Source: Candidatus Hodarchaeota archaeon (lineage in GTDB: Archaea; Asgardarchaeota; Heimdallarchaeia; Hodarchaeales; Hodarchaeaceae). From it: DNA of 64,000 nt. The notes below the pieces were generated by a model. It ran no database searches. It was not told the origin of the DNA and worked only from the letters and a program-made list of their open reading frames with translations. Each line of letters opens with the position of its first letter. Position 1 is the stretch's first letter. The position numbers and the translations under genes are program-made. The stretch spans positions 1 to 64,000 of the forward strand of contig JAEOSR010000056.1 of the NCBI GenBank assembly GCA_016840285.1. The letters run 5' to 3'. Below are positions 35,503 to 44,857 of the stretch, piece by piece.

Positions 35503-37059
35503 ATGACTGATCAATCCTACGACTGGGTGCTATACAACGCGAGTATTATCACAATGGATCCAAATATGGAATCAGCTGAAATGATAGGGATTAAGGCTGA
35601 TAAATTTACCTATGTTGGTGAATATCAATCAAAAATGATCAAAAAAGCGAATTCTGTGTTTGATGCCGAAGGAAAGACGATTATCCCAGGATTTATTGAT
35701 CTTCATACGCATCTTTGGAAAGAGGCACATATCATTTCCATCGATTTAGGTTCTTATCAGACATATGAAGAAGTAATTAAGCGACTTGATAATGAAGTAA
35801 AATCTAGGAAACCAGGCGAATGGGTGTTTGCTTCAAATTGGGATGAATCTAAATGGAAGGATCGAAAGGAATTTCTCACAAAAGAAGCACTTGATGATAT
35901 TAGCCCCCAGAATCCTTTATACACACATAGAGAAGATGGTCATTTAGTTGTTGTTAATTCTCTTGCTCTAGAAAAGCTATCTATTTCAAATTCTCATCCT
36001 GGCGTTGAAAAGGATTCTTCAGGAAAACTAACTGGAATTTTGAAAGATGTTTGGTTAGATTTATCTTTGTATTATAAGGAAAAAATTCCCAAGAGTATAG
36101 AAGAGTCATGCTATATTGCAGCTTCAAGAGGAATTACTGCAGCAGTTGATAATTTGACAATTATTCCTTCAGGACAAAAAAATCTAATGCATGCATATTT
36201 CCAACTAGATTTGAAGGATAAATTACCAATCCGAGTCTTTCTCAATCCAACGCGGGAATTGATGAATGAGTTTACAACACTGGGATTGAGACGAAATTGG
36301 GGCTCCTCAAAAGTACGATTCTCAGGTTTTAAAGGTTTTTTTGATGGTGCACTGGGAGCACATACAGCTTTAATCAGTCTTCCATATCAAGATGCGGAAG
36401 GAAATGGAGATCAATTTTTGGATGAAGATGAACTCATTTCTCAGATTGTTTTTGCAGAAGAGCATGATTACACACTTTGTATTCACGCAATTGGGGATCT
36501 GGCTATAGAAAAACTTCTTTCTTGTTACGAAAGGGGGATCAAAGACGCTGGAAAAGATTCGACTTCCCGTAAACACCGAATTGAGCATGCTGAAATGATT
36601 ACTGATACTCAAATTCAGAAAGCGAAAGACTTAGGGATCCTTCTTTCCATGCAACCTAATTTTCTTAAATGGGAGTACCCAGGAGAACTTTACGAAACAC
36701 GACTGGGAAAAAAACGATATATGACTTTAAATCGGTATTCAACCATTTTAAAAACCGGGGGGAATCTCTGTTTTGGTTCCGATAATATGCCACTTTCTCC
36801 TTTCTATGGAATCCAAAAGGCTATCAGCTTCCCCAGGCCTGATGTGAAAATCTCAATCAAGGAGGCAATCCAAGCCTATACAATCAATAATGCTCAAGCA
36901 TTATTTATGGAATCCAAATTGGGGAGTATTACTAAAGGAAAATATGCAGATTGTGTAATCTTATCAGAGTCTCCTTTCGAAATTGGCCCAGAACAGTTAG
37001 ATGATAGCTTGATCGAAAGTACAATTGTAGGAGGAGAAAAGATTTACTCTAAATCTTAA
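35503..37059 (+). CDS. Amidohydrolase of the YtcJ-like family
   Basis: 518 residues. A beta-sandwich N terminus (YNASIITMDPNMESAEMIGI) leads into the metal-binding motif PGFIDLHTHLW. Further metal/catalytic blocks are HREDGH, LCIHAIGDLA, RIEHAEM and GSDNMPLSP. The composite C-terminal sandwich (ITKGKYADCVIL) closes the fold. Members hydrolyse amide or amidine bonds in varied small molecules; no substrate can be named. It is upstream of a nucleotidyltransferase with a 65-base gap and could share its transcript. Confidence 0.82.
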   Translation: MTDQSYDWVLYNASIITMDPNMESAEMIGIKADKFTYVGEYQSKMIKKANSVFDAEGKTIIPGFIDLHTHLWKEAHIISIDLGSYQTYEEVIKRLDNEVKSRKPGEWVFASNWDESKWKDRKEFLTKEALDDISPQNPLYTHREDGHLVVVNSLALEKLSISNSHPGVEKDSSGKLTGILKDVWLDLSLYYKEKIPKSIEESCYIAASRGITAAVDNLTIIPSGQKNLMHAYFQLDLKDKLPIRVFLNPTRELMNEFTTLGLRRNWGSSKVRFSGFKGFFDGALGAHTALISLPYQDAEGNGDQFLDEDELISQIVFAEEHDYTLCIHAIGDLAIEKLLSCYERGIKDAGKDSTSRKHRIEHAEMITDTQIQKAKDLGILLSMQPNFLKWEYPGELYETRLGKKRYMTLNRYSTILKTGGNLCFGSDNMPLSPFYGIQKAISFPRPDVKISIKEAIQAYTINNAQALFMESKLGSITKGKYADCVILSESPFEIGPEQLDDSLIESTIVGGEKIYSKS

Positions 37060-37124
37060 ATATTTCTCGAAATCATCTCTTTTTAGTTCAATTAAAAAAA
37101 ATCAATATTTCACGTGGAAGCAAA

Positions 37125-38246
37125 ATGACACTATTGGAACTAGTAGAATGCCTTAAAAAAGAAGCTATAAAACGAAATCCTGATAAGATCGCCATTATCA
37201 TTCTTTATGGCTCCACTGCTCATAAAAAAGATAATCAATTTTCTGATCTCGACATGTACGCAATCGTTGATAACAAAGAAAATACTGATCTTCCTTGGGA
37301 ATTTATTTTTCAAGATCATACAGTAGACTTTTGGAAAATGGATTGGAAACAAGCTGAAAAGATGGCTTCAGGAACACAAAGTAGTAGTCCTTGGACTGTG
37401 TCAGCTGGATTATTTAATTATGGTAAGGTTTTGTTTTTTCGATCTGAATCTGATAAAATCCATTTTAACTCGTTAATAACAAAAACTCGACGCACTGAAG
37501 AAAAAAATCTGAACCAGATAATAAAGGATTTCAATACTGGATATTCTCATCTTGAAGAGATTAAGATTGCAAAAAGGAATAATGATCTTCTCTCCGCGCG
37601 TTGGGCTGTTTGGCAATTAATAAATAAATCTGTTAGGAAGCTTTCTCTTCTTAACAATTCCTTTTTAATGAAGAATTGGGGTTCAAATCTACACGAGGTT
37701 TTTCAATTCGCGATATTACCTCCCAATTATCCAAAATTAGTCACAACTCTTAGTACAACGAATAATTTTGATGAAATGATTAAATTAGGACGAGAATTGA
37801 TGAATAGTATTCGAGAATTAGTATTAAAGAAACAACAGAATTTTCTTATAGATCAAAATACTGAAAGAAATGCTTGTAACAATTATATTAGCATGAAAGC
37901 ATACATCAATAAGATCTTATCAGCTTGTCATAAAAGGGATATACTTGCAGTCAGTTATGCTGCTACAGAACTCCAAATATGGATTGCTGAGGAGCTTGCT
38001 CAATACGAGGGAAATCTAATAGTAAATGTTGATAATTTTAATTTCTTTGAGGAAATCAAAACTTTTTACCATCAACTAATGTTACCTAATCTTATGGAGT
38101 GGATATCCCAAGGAGATTTCCAAAAAATTGAAAAAACCGCTAAAGAACTTGATTTTCAATTACACGACTTCTGTAAAAGCCGAAATTCAAAGATTTCAAG
38201 ACTTAATAATCTAGGTGAAGTGAAGAAATATCTGAATAATAAGTGA
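37125..38246 (+). CDS. Polymerase-beta-type nucleotidyltransferase with helical C-terminal domain
   Basis: 373 residues. Residues ~20-60 hold the nucleotidyltransferase core IIILYGSTAHKKDNQFSDLDMYAI, with the GS...DxD metal-binding motif. The third carboxylate is probably in VDFWKMDW (~70). The C-terminal ~250 residues are helical, like the substrate domain of aminoglycoside adenylyltransferases and related stand-alone enzymes. The substrate could be a small molecule, protein or RNA; drug resistance should not be assumed. The stop lies 5 bases before the start of the next gene. Confidence 0.75.
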   Translation: MTLLELVECLKKEAIKRNPDKIAIIILYGSTAHKKDNQFSDLDMYAIVDNKENTDLPWEFIFQDHTVDFWKMDWKQAEKMASGTQSSSPWTVSAGLFNYGKVLFFRSESDKIHFNSLITKTRRTEEKNLNQIIKDFNTGYSHLEEIKIAKRNNDLLSARWAVWQLINKSVRKLSLLNNSFLMKNWGSNLHEVFQFAILPPNYPKLVTTLSTTNNFDEMIKLGRELMNSIRELVLKKQQNFLIDQNTERNACNNYISMKAYINKILSACHKRDILAVSYAATELQIWIAEELAQYEGNLIVNVDNFNFFEEIKTFYHQLMLPNLMEWISQGDFQKIEKTAKELDFQLHDFCKSRNSKISRLNNLGEVKKYLNNK

Positions 38247-38251
38247 TTATA

Positions 38252-39223
38252 ATGAATTCACGCCCACGAGTTCTATGTACTCATAGAATCCCTGAAACAG
38301 GTCTTAATATTCTTAAGAAAACGATGGAAGTAAAGATTTTGGATGAGAATCTTCCTATTGATTCTCAATTGCAAGAATTACTGCCAACAGCTGACTATTT
38401 AGTGCCACTCCTCTCAGTAGATATAACGGAAAAATACATGGATAATGCCCCATCACTTAGAGGAATTGCGAATTATGCTGTTGGATATAACAATATTGAT
38501 ATCAACGCAGCTAAAAAACGAAATATTCTCGTGACAAATACTCCTGGTGTATTGACAGATGCAACTGCAGATCTTATCTGGGGATTGATTCTCGCAATAA
38601 CACGTAGAATTGTAGAGGGGGATAAGATCTGCCGTGATGACAATTTTTCCGGATGGTTACCTGAGTATTTACTTGGTTTTGAGATCACTGGAAAAACTCT
38701 TGGGATAATAGGTCTAGGCCGTATTGGAATTGCAGTAGCAAAACGAGCATTAGGTTTTGATATGAGTGTTCTCTATCATTCTAAAACTCGTAAACGTGAT
38801 ATTGAAGATGAGCATAACCTAATTTTTAAGAAAAATCTCGAGGATGTGCTAAAGGAAGCAGATATAATAAGCCTAAATGTTCCATACACACCAGAGACAC
38901 ATCACTTAATTTCTGAGCGTGAATTATCAATTATGAAATCCTCTGCATATCTCATTAACACTGCTCGAGGTAGGGTGATCAATGAAAAAGAGCTAATTGT
39001 TGCTTTAAAAAACAAGGTAATAGCAGGAGCAGCATTAGATGTATTTTATGATGAACCTTCCATTCCTGCAGAGCTAAGAGATTTACAAAATGTTGTGTTG
39101 TCTCCCCATATTGGATCTGCTACGACTCAAGCACGCAATGCCATGGCTAGAATGGTAGCAGATAATATTCTAGCAATAGAACGAAGAGAACAACCTCCCA
39201 ATATTATTCCTGAAATGAAGTAG
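38252..39223 (+). CDS. D-2-hydroxyacid dehydrogenase (glyoxylate/hydroxypyruvate reductase type)
   Basis: 323 residues. The NAD(P) motif GLGRIGIAVAKRA, the substrate-site residues in NYAVGYNNID, the NTARGRVINEKEL block with catalytic Arg, the Glu in VFYDEPSIP and the catalytic His in LSPHIGSAT are all in place. It reduces a 2-oxoacid to the D-2-hydroxyacid or works in reverse; glyoxylate reductases look most alike. The ATG at 38252 follows AAGTGATTATA, which overlaps the end of the nucleotidyltransferase gene. Confidence 0.85.
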   Translation: MNSRPRVLCTHRIPETGLNILKKTMEVKILDENLPIDSQLQELLPTADYLVPLLSVDITEKYMDNAPSLRGIANYAVGYNNIDINAAKKRNILVTNTPGVLTDATADLIWGLILAITRRIVEGDKICRDDNFSGWLPEYLLGFEITGKTLGIIGLGRIGIAVAKRALGFDMSVLYHSKTRKRDIEDEHNLIFKKNLEDVLKEADIISLNVPYTPETHHLISERELSIMKSSAYLINTARGRVINEKELIVALKNKVIAGAALDVFYDEPSIPAELRDLQNVVLSPHIGSATTQARNAMARMVADNILAIERREQPPNIIPEMK

Positions 39224-39224
39224 A

Positions 39225-40052
39225 TTACTCTACCTCCTTAACACGTTGCTGTTTCAGCAATTTGCTTATTTTCGTAAAGATTTCATTCCAATCTATAAGA
39301 ATAAATCCTGCGATTAATAACACAGTGAGAATCCATACAACAGTACTAAGTACTATCTCCCCGAAAGATGTTGGTTGAATCACGCCTGTATCTATCACCC
39401 TCAAATCAATGCCATATAGTCTGAAAAAAAATTGGCCAAGAGTTGTTTCGCTAGCAGCAGAGGCTATAAAAGCGGTTGTGCATGTCAACGTAACCTTACC
39501 TATGAAACAGAATAATAAAACTTTCCATAGTGTATAATTTGCCAAACCTAGTACAATCATGAAGGCATCATCAGGTAATGGTGTTGCAGCAAATAGAAAA
39601 ATAAGAAATGGCGCATAGCCCTTTTCTACCCATTGATTCATTCTCTTTAGTTTTTCTGATTCCTTTAAGGTCTTTTCGCCTGCTCTACCCAAGACCCATG
39701 CTGTAAGTTCTCCAATTGATGCTCCTAAACCAGCAGAGAAACCAAGTATAAGAAGCATTACTGGATTGTTGTGAATATCCGGGAGAAGACTGATCAATAC
39801 AAGGGCAAAAAGATAAGGTATAGGAAAAATAATTGTGAAATTACCGAAAATACTGATAATAAATACTCCAATATTAATCCCAAGAATACCATATTCATCA
39901 TAAAATCTGTAAACAAACTGATATAATTCCATTCCAATATTGATTTTAAAGTATAATACCGCAATAATGGCTCCAACAGTCAATATAATGACTACACAAA
40001 TAAAAATTTTCCCTAATAAGACTGAATCCTTCCTGTCTTGTTCTATTACCAA
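39225..40052 (-). CDS. DedA/VTT-like membrane protein
   Basis: 275 residues with five or six membrane segments. The conserved region FLIFLFAATPLPDDAFMIVLGLANYTLWKVLLFCFIGK matches the SNARE-associated (VTT/DedA) domain, where a proline-rich re-entrant loop and charged residues are typical. Members are proposed lipid scramblases or proton-coupled transporters. The TTG start has a strong GGAGGAT site. The gene converges on the hydroxyacid dehydrogenase (1-base gap) and follows the zinc-finger membrane protein on the same strand. Confidence 0.75.
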   Translation of the reverse strand: MVIEQDRKDSVLLGKIFICVVIILTVGAIIAVLYFKINIGMELYQFVYRFYDEYGILGINIGVFIISIFGNFTIIFPIPYLFALVLISLLPDIHNNPVMLLILGFSAGLGASIGELTAWVLGRAGEKTLKESEKLKRMNQWVEKGYAPFLIFLFAATPLPDDAFMIVLGLANYTLWKVLLFCFIGKVTLTCTTAFIASAASETTLGQFFFRLYGIDLRVIDTGVIQPTSFGEIVLSTVVWILTVLLIAGFILIDWNEIFTKISKLLKQQRVKEVE

Positions 40053-40116
40053 AAGAATCTATCCTCCTGATATTTTGATTTAGAGGGAAAGAGGAGAGAA
40101 AGGAAGTCAAAGAAAG

Positions 40117-41790
40117 TCATTGAACTTGGAGTAAATCTCCTTTGCAATAAGGACAACGTGTTACTCCAGTCTCAGTGATAGTATTATAGCAATCTCCACA
40201 AATTTTTCGTGAACATTGTTCGCATTCATACGCAGAGTCGGTCGAGGGATGTTTTTCATTGTCTAATTGACAGAAGAAAGCTTCTCTTTCATCAGGGAAA
40301 TACTTGTAGGGTTTGGTTTCCTGTTCGATCTTAGTCCCGCAGTGTTTACAATATCGGCTTTCAGGGATTATGGTTTTACCACAGCTACGACAATTCTTAG
40401 CAGAGGCAGGTGTAGTGATTGTTGATACCCCGTAATCTCGTCCAGATAATTTTGCCCCACAATTCACACAATAAACATCACCAAGTTTGGAAGGTGAATT
40501 ACACCTATGACATTTCTTGGGTGTCTCAACCTGCACAGTTTCTGTTGTTGTTGGAGTTATGGACACTGGAGTAGTGGCTACAGCAGTTTCAGTTGGCGGG
40601 GGGGTTTTCTTAGCTGTTCTTCTTTGAATTATAGCTACAATTAGTAAAATTACGATAATAATGCCAATAATGAGTAAAATTGGTGAAAAATCTTTCCATT
40701 TTTGGTCATATGTGACTCCCGTGTTATAGGAGACATCAAATGTGATATCAACTGATTCTGCTGGGTTGACAAAGGCATCAAAGTATACAAAGAAATACCA
40801 GTCACCACTTTGGGGAACTACATAAGATGATTGCTCTACAAAATCAGTATTCTCATAAACTACATCAGCTTCACTGAAATCGAATGAACCTTCTGCTGTA
40901 TATTCCACGCTAAGATCGATACTCACTGGAGAAGAACCACTATTATACCACACAAGATACCAGTCTTGAGCATAAGGTATATCATATTCACCAGTTACAT
41001 TGTCTCCAGATGAAGCTGTGAACACAACATCAGGATAAATAGTCTCCCAATTATTCCAACGGTTCAGTTCATTAGCATCGGCAATGAAAAATTCAATAGG
41101 TCCACCAGAAGTTACGGTGAATTGAAAATATAAATAAGAATTCTCTTTTAAAAAATAACCCAGATATTCATAGTCATGATCCCCATCAACTATCATATCA
41201 TTTTCTTGATAACTACCAGTTCGTTGTTTATTCGGCTTAAATTGTTCAAAAGGTTGATCCCAGATTAAAAAGGTTACATTTCCTGGTATAGACTGCATGT
41301 TATAAGTAATAGATTGTCCATTTGACAGATATTCCTTTTCATACCAATACTCGTTATAGAATAAAGTCTGGGTGTCAGAATAAGTCACAACACCACTTGA
41401 GGAAGCGTTTGAAAAGGGAAACCAGAAAGCTACTCCAACGAGAGGAAGAATAACTAGTAATGCAATGATTGCAAGAACTGCTCCACCTCCCCAGTAAACT
41501 GGAGCAAAGTACCACGGCCGATAAGGATATCCCCACCACCAGTGCCAGTGCCACCATCTACGATACCATGGTCGATAGTATCCCCCCCAATAACGACGAT
41601 GATGAGGTCTATGATAGCTTCTACCCCTAGGGGCACGTGATACGGTACGACGTGATCCTGTGCGACCGAAAGGACGACCAGAAGATCGAACACTTCCTAC
41701 TCGGAAACTTCGGCTTCCACCTCGGAAACCGCCACCACGAAATCCACCACCACCGCCTCCACCTCGGAAACCACCACCACCACGAGGCAA
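40117..41790 (-). CDS. RGG-rich membrane protein with extracytoplasmic beta domain and zinc-finger tail
   Basis: 557 residues with a striking layout. Residues 1-~65 are RGG/Gly/Arg repeats, like RNA-binding RGG boxes. Residues ~60-100 are rich in His, Trp, Tyr and Arg. A membrane segment lies at ~105-128. A ~225-residue beta-rich region follows, then a second membrane segment near 375-392. The tail has two double-cysteine zinc ribbons (CHRCNSP..CVNCG and CRSCGK..CKHCG) and a final RING/B-box-like cluster (CQLDNEKH..CEQCSRKICGDC..CPYC). The TTG start has GGAGGA upstream, inside the end of the CBS gene, so the two are coupled. No known family covers the whole protein. Confidence 0.7.
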   Translation of the reverse strand: MPRGGGGFRGGGGGGGFRGGGFRGGSRSFRVGSVRSSGRPFGRTGSRRTVSRAPRGRSYHRPHHRRYWGGYYRPWYRRWWHWHWWWGYPYRPWYFAPVYWGGGAVLAIIALLVILPLVGVAFWFPFSNASSSGVVTYSDTQTLFYNEYWYEKEYLSNGQSITYNMQSIPGNVTFLIWDQPFEQFKPNKQRTGSYQENDMIVDGDHDYEYLGYFLKENSYLYFQFTVTSGGPIEFFIADANELNRWNNWETIYPDVVFTASSGDNVTGEYDIPYAQDWYLVWYNSGSSPVSIDLSVEYTAEGSFDFSEADVVYENTDFVEQSSYVVPQSGDWYFFVYFDAFVNPAESVDITFDVSYNTGVTYDQKWKDFSPILLIIGIIIVILLIVAIIQRRTAKKTPPPTETAVATTPVSITPTTTETVQVETPKKCHRCNSPSKLGDVYCVNCGAKLSGRDYGVSTITTPASAKNCRSCGKTIIPESRYCKHCGTKIEQETKPYKYFPDEREAFFCQLDNEKHPSTDSAYECEQCSRKICGDCYNTITETGVTRCPYCKGDLLQVQ

Positions 41791-41795
41791 GAGAC

Positions 41796-42776
41796 TCAGT
41801 CCTCCTTGGTTATTGTAAGGCTCTCACGAAAGAAGATATCCCGTGAAACTGCTGCAATTAGGAAAATTATCGCTAGTCCACTGAGGAGAAGTCCTATGAT
41901 ATCGAAAGTAATAGTGCCAGAGACCCGTAACATTCCTACCGACGAGATCAAAAGAAATATTATCCATTCTAACAGCAAATTTGTGATACCTACAATAAAT
42001 CCAATTGTTTGCCAATTTCTGGTTAATTTTACTTGGTTATAATCAGCATTAGCCCAATGAAAGACTAAAAAAGCGCTAATAATCCCAAGAATTAAAAAAA
42101 TAATACCGTAAATAAACACTACAATCCATAATAGACTGAATTCACCTGGAACATTGAAGTAACGTAACCAAAAACCTCCTCCTCCACGAGCATCAAATAA
42201 ATAATAAGTTGCTAATTCGTTAGGAGAACCCATGACTGGTGCGTTTAAAAACCCTGAAATGCCAGCTAAAGGTGCTAGTATACCACAACAAAAATACAGT
42301 AGAGTCATTAGAAGAGTGAAACTATAATTCGCGAAACGAGGATTATTAACTGCAATAAATCCTCTTTGGTCTTCATATTTCTCCGGTAAATACCCCCAAC
42401 AGTCAGTAATTGTAGCAACACCAATTAATTCATCTTTTTCTATAACAGGGATGATTGAGACATCTAGATCACGCATCCGAGTGAAAGCAGTCGATACAGG
42501 GGTATCATTGGTTACAGGATCAATGGTATACATGACTTCAGTGATTTTTGACGTTTCTGCTGACAATCCTTCAGCCACAAGTCCTGTCACAATATCGAAA
42601 TCAGCAATTACACCTAAAACCTTCTTATCGTCTTCTTCATCAACTACAACCAAATCAGGTATTCCTAGCTCTTTCATCTTTAAAGCTGCATCTTTAACTG
42701 ATTTATTGGCAGTGATAGTGTCATATTCATCATCAATTGTTAAATCACGAACAAAAAATTCTTTATCTTTTGCCAA
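41796..42776 (-). CDS. CBS-domain membrane protein
   Basis: 326 residues. Residues ~8-130 form a pair of CBS domains (TANKSVKDAALKMKELGIPDLVVVD and VMYTIDPVTNDTPVSTAFTRMRDLDVSIIPV), which usually sense adenine nucleotides. The C-terminal ~180 residues have four membrane segments (about 150-175, 210-240, 265-285 and 295-315). The coupled downstream gene encodes the RGG/zinc-finger membrane protein, so they probably form one complex. The start is TTG with GGAGGT at a rather long spacing. Confidence 0.7.
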   Translation of the reverse strand: MAKDKEFFVRDLTIDDEYDTITANKSVKDAALKMKELGIPDLVVVDEEDDKKVLGVIADFDIVTGLVAEGLSAETSKITEVMYTIDPVTNDTPVSTAFTRMRDLDVSIIPVIEKDELIGVATITDCWGYLPEKYEDQRGFIAVNNPRFANYSFTLLMTLLYFCCGILAPLAGISGFLNAPVMGSPNELATYYLFDARGGGGFWLRYFNVPGEFSLLWIVVFIYGIIFLILGIISAFLVFHWANADYNQVKLTRNWQTIGFIVGITNLLLEWIIFLLISSVGMLRVSGTITFDIIGLLLSGLAIIFLIAAVSRDIFFRESLTITKED

Positions 42777-43126
42777 TTTACATCAAAACCTCCGATCTGA
42801 GTAAATTACTTGAGTGGAGTACCTCAAAAATAAATGATTTAAATTTTAACCTTACGGAATTTTAAGAATATTAGTAATTGAATATCATTCAATGACTGTT
42901 CACCCATACGGAACCTACTAACTAGAAATGAGAATATCGGAATTTTTTGTTCCACAATATCATAAAAATGAGATTTAACCCGAAGGCTCAAAAATAAGTA
43001 CTTAAATATGCTATGAGAAACCTTAAAGAGAGATTAAATTAGAATCAATATAATCTATGATCTAACTACATGATAATACATAAGACTTGAAGATTATAGC
43101 CGCAAATCAGACTAAAGGGTGATAAT
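42777..43126. promoter_or_regulatory. Divergent promoter region with 17-bp inverted repeat
   Basis: No gene is seen. ATTGAAT-ATC-ATTCAAT at 42877-42893 is a perfect inverted repeat with 7-bp arms. It lies between the CBS/RGG membrane operon and the PhoU-like/Pit operon and could be an operator for either. The remaining sequence is AT-rich without a clear second element. Confidence 0.35.
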
Positions 43127-43789
43127 GTGTTTTTTAGAAGAGATAAGAAGTTAATGAAACGAGGTGAAGAGCTCTTTGATCAGCTCGCAAAAGAACTCCA
43201 AGTTGCTTCAGCAAAATTGGCAGCTGCGATTAAAATGTGGTCAGACCATGAAAACACCCCTGATGCTCGAAATAAAGTTTGTCAATTAGAAGATGAAATC
43301 ATAGAGGCAGAAAGGCGCTGTGATGAAATTAAAGAAGAGCTAATTAATAGCATCTTTTCTAAAGGAGCTTATTTACCACAAGCTACCGAAGATCGTCACC
43401 GACTTGTACGTTATATGGATACTATAGTCAATCGAACTGAAGTTGTCATTAGACGACTGGTTTCGAAACAAGATTTTCCTGGACGTATTCCACACGAAAT
43501 GCCTATTTTAGCTGAAAAAGTTCATCGCTGTACTGATTACCTTCAAGATGCTCTAAAATATATAGATAAGGATTATGATAAAGCCCAAAATTACGCGAGT
43601 AAAGTTGATATAATGCGCGAAGAGGCACGAGATCTAGACTTTCATATCTTTGGTCGCCTTCATTCACCTGATTACACTCCTAAAGATGCAGCATATCTGT
43701 ATACGATATCAGTGAGTATGATCAAGGTTGCTGAGGCAGCTGAAATAACGGCTGACTATATTTCAACTATGGCCGTGAAATATGGCTAA
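43127..43789 (+). CDS. PhoU-like (DUF47) phosphate transport accessory protein
   Basis: 220 residues, all helical, with the DUF47/PhoU pattern of two three-helix bundles. EDEIIEAERRCDEIKEELINSIF and MREEARDLDFHIFGRL are the metal-binding-like acidic segments. Proteins of this type are encoded with PiT transporters and are thought to gate or regulate them. GTG start after GGGTGATAAT. The Pit gene follows after 45 bases. Confidence 0.85.
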   Translation: MFFRRDKKLMKRGEELFDQLAKELQVASAKLAAAIKMWSDHENTPDARNKVCQLEDEIIEAERRCDEIKEELINSIFSKGAYLPQATEDRHRLVRYMDTIVNRTEVVIRRLVSKQDFPGRIPHEMPILAEKVHRCTDYLQDALKYIDKDYDKAQNYASKVDIMREEARDLDFHIFGRLHSPDYTPKDAAYLYTISVSMIKVAEAAEITADYISTMAVKYG

Positions 43790-43834
43790 ACTCACAAGGA
43801 GAAGGACAAATTTCAACCACGTTGAGGTTATATT

Positions 43835-44857
43835 GTGATTGAGATTATTATTCTCGCATTTGCAGTGCTAATGGCCTTTGGAGTTGCGTTTGCTGCAGGT
43901 AGTAATGATGAGATGATGGCGCCAGGAGTAGCGGCTGGTGCTTTCTCTTTGCGAACAGCTGTAATTTTAGGAGCCATTTTTTCAGTTCTAGGTGTATTTC
44001 TAGGGGAAGCTGTTGTAAAAACTTTAGGTGACGATTTAGTAAAAGGCAATAGTTTGACGGATTCAATGATCATTACTGTTTTGCTGGTTATGGTAATCAT
44101 ACTTGTGGGACATGTGACAATTATGCCCCTACCGATATCTACTACTCAAACGGTGGTTGGTGCAATTGTAGGAGTCGCTATTGCGGCTGGTTTGACCTAT
44201 TCCAAATGGGGAATAGAAGCTGTTGATTATGGGGTGCTTTTCTTAATCTTTCTGGGATGGATTTTAAGTCCCATGATTGGTTTTATCGTTGCTGCTACAG
44301 TTCATTTATGGATAAAACGTCTTGATGAGTCAGTTGAAGTCACAGGTAGACAGAAAAAAGATCGCGCATACATATATGCTTTAGGACTATTTTTAATTAT
44401 TAGTACTGCATCAAGGGCTGGAAATGACGTAGCAAACTCTATCGCGCCAGTTTTGGGTTTAAAAGTACTCGAAGGTGAATCTATAACAACAAACATGTGG
44501 GTAATGATGCTGATAGGCGGCTTTGGCATGGCCTTAGGCCTAATAATAATAGGAAAAATAGTAATTCGGGTGGTAGCAAAAGAACTTGTTGAGATGAATC
44601 CAACTTCTGGACTTTCTTCAATGATTTCGGTTACACTTATAATGACAATAGGTACACTTCTAGGATTCCCCTTAAGTGGAACTCATGTTCTAATTGCAGC
44701 CATGATTGCTGTTGGTTGGGCTGAAAGGTCACCTATTCAAAAACAGATGGTGAAGATGATAGTTATATCATGGATAGTAACTGTGCCCATCGCGGCTGTA
44801 CTTGGAGGAGTGATGTGGTTCGGTGTAAACTGGCTATTTATTGGATTAGGATTGTGA
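43835..44857 (+). CDS. pit: PiT-family inorganic phosphate transporter
   Basis: 340 residues with about ten membrane segments. The two inverted signature motifs are present: GSNDEMMAPGVAAGAFSLRTAVILG near the start and RAGNDVANSIAPVLG in the middle. PLSGTHVLIAAMIAVGWAE belongs to the second repeat, and PLPISTTQTVVGAIVG to the first. It imports phosphate by cation symport. GTG start. The 3' end overlaps the convergent cdc6 gene by 12 bases. Confidence 0.9.
   Translation: MIEIIILAFAVLMAFGVAFAAGSNDEMMAPGVAAGAFSLRTAVILGAIFSVLGVFLGEAVVKTLGDDLVKGNSLTDSMIITVLLVMVIILVGHVTIMPLPISTTQTVVGAIVGVAIAAGLTYSKWGIEAVDYGVLFLIFLGWILSPMIGFIVAATVHLWIKRLDESVEVTGRQKKDRAYIYALGLFLIISTASRAGNDVANSIAPVLGLKVLEGESITTNMWVMMLIGGFGMALGLIIIGKIVIRVVAKELVEMNPTSGLSSMISVTLIMTIGTLLGFPLSGTHVLIAAMIAVGWAERSPIQKQMVKMIVISWIVTVPIAAVLGGVMWFGVNWLFIGLGL

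Noticed and set aside
37108..37120. TTTCACGTGGAAG motif resembling an origin recognition box core
   Set aside because: It is a single copy, without the G-rich tail, just before the nucleotidyltransferase start and far from cdc6. Origin boxes occur in clusters.
37125..38246. Antibiotic resistance nucleotidyltransferase
   Set aside because: Only the generic polymerase-beta core is visible. Substrate residues of known aminoglycoside enzymes cannot be recognised, and the setting is metabolic.
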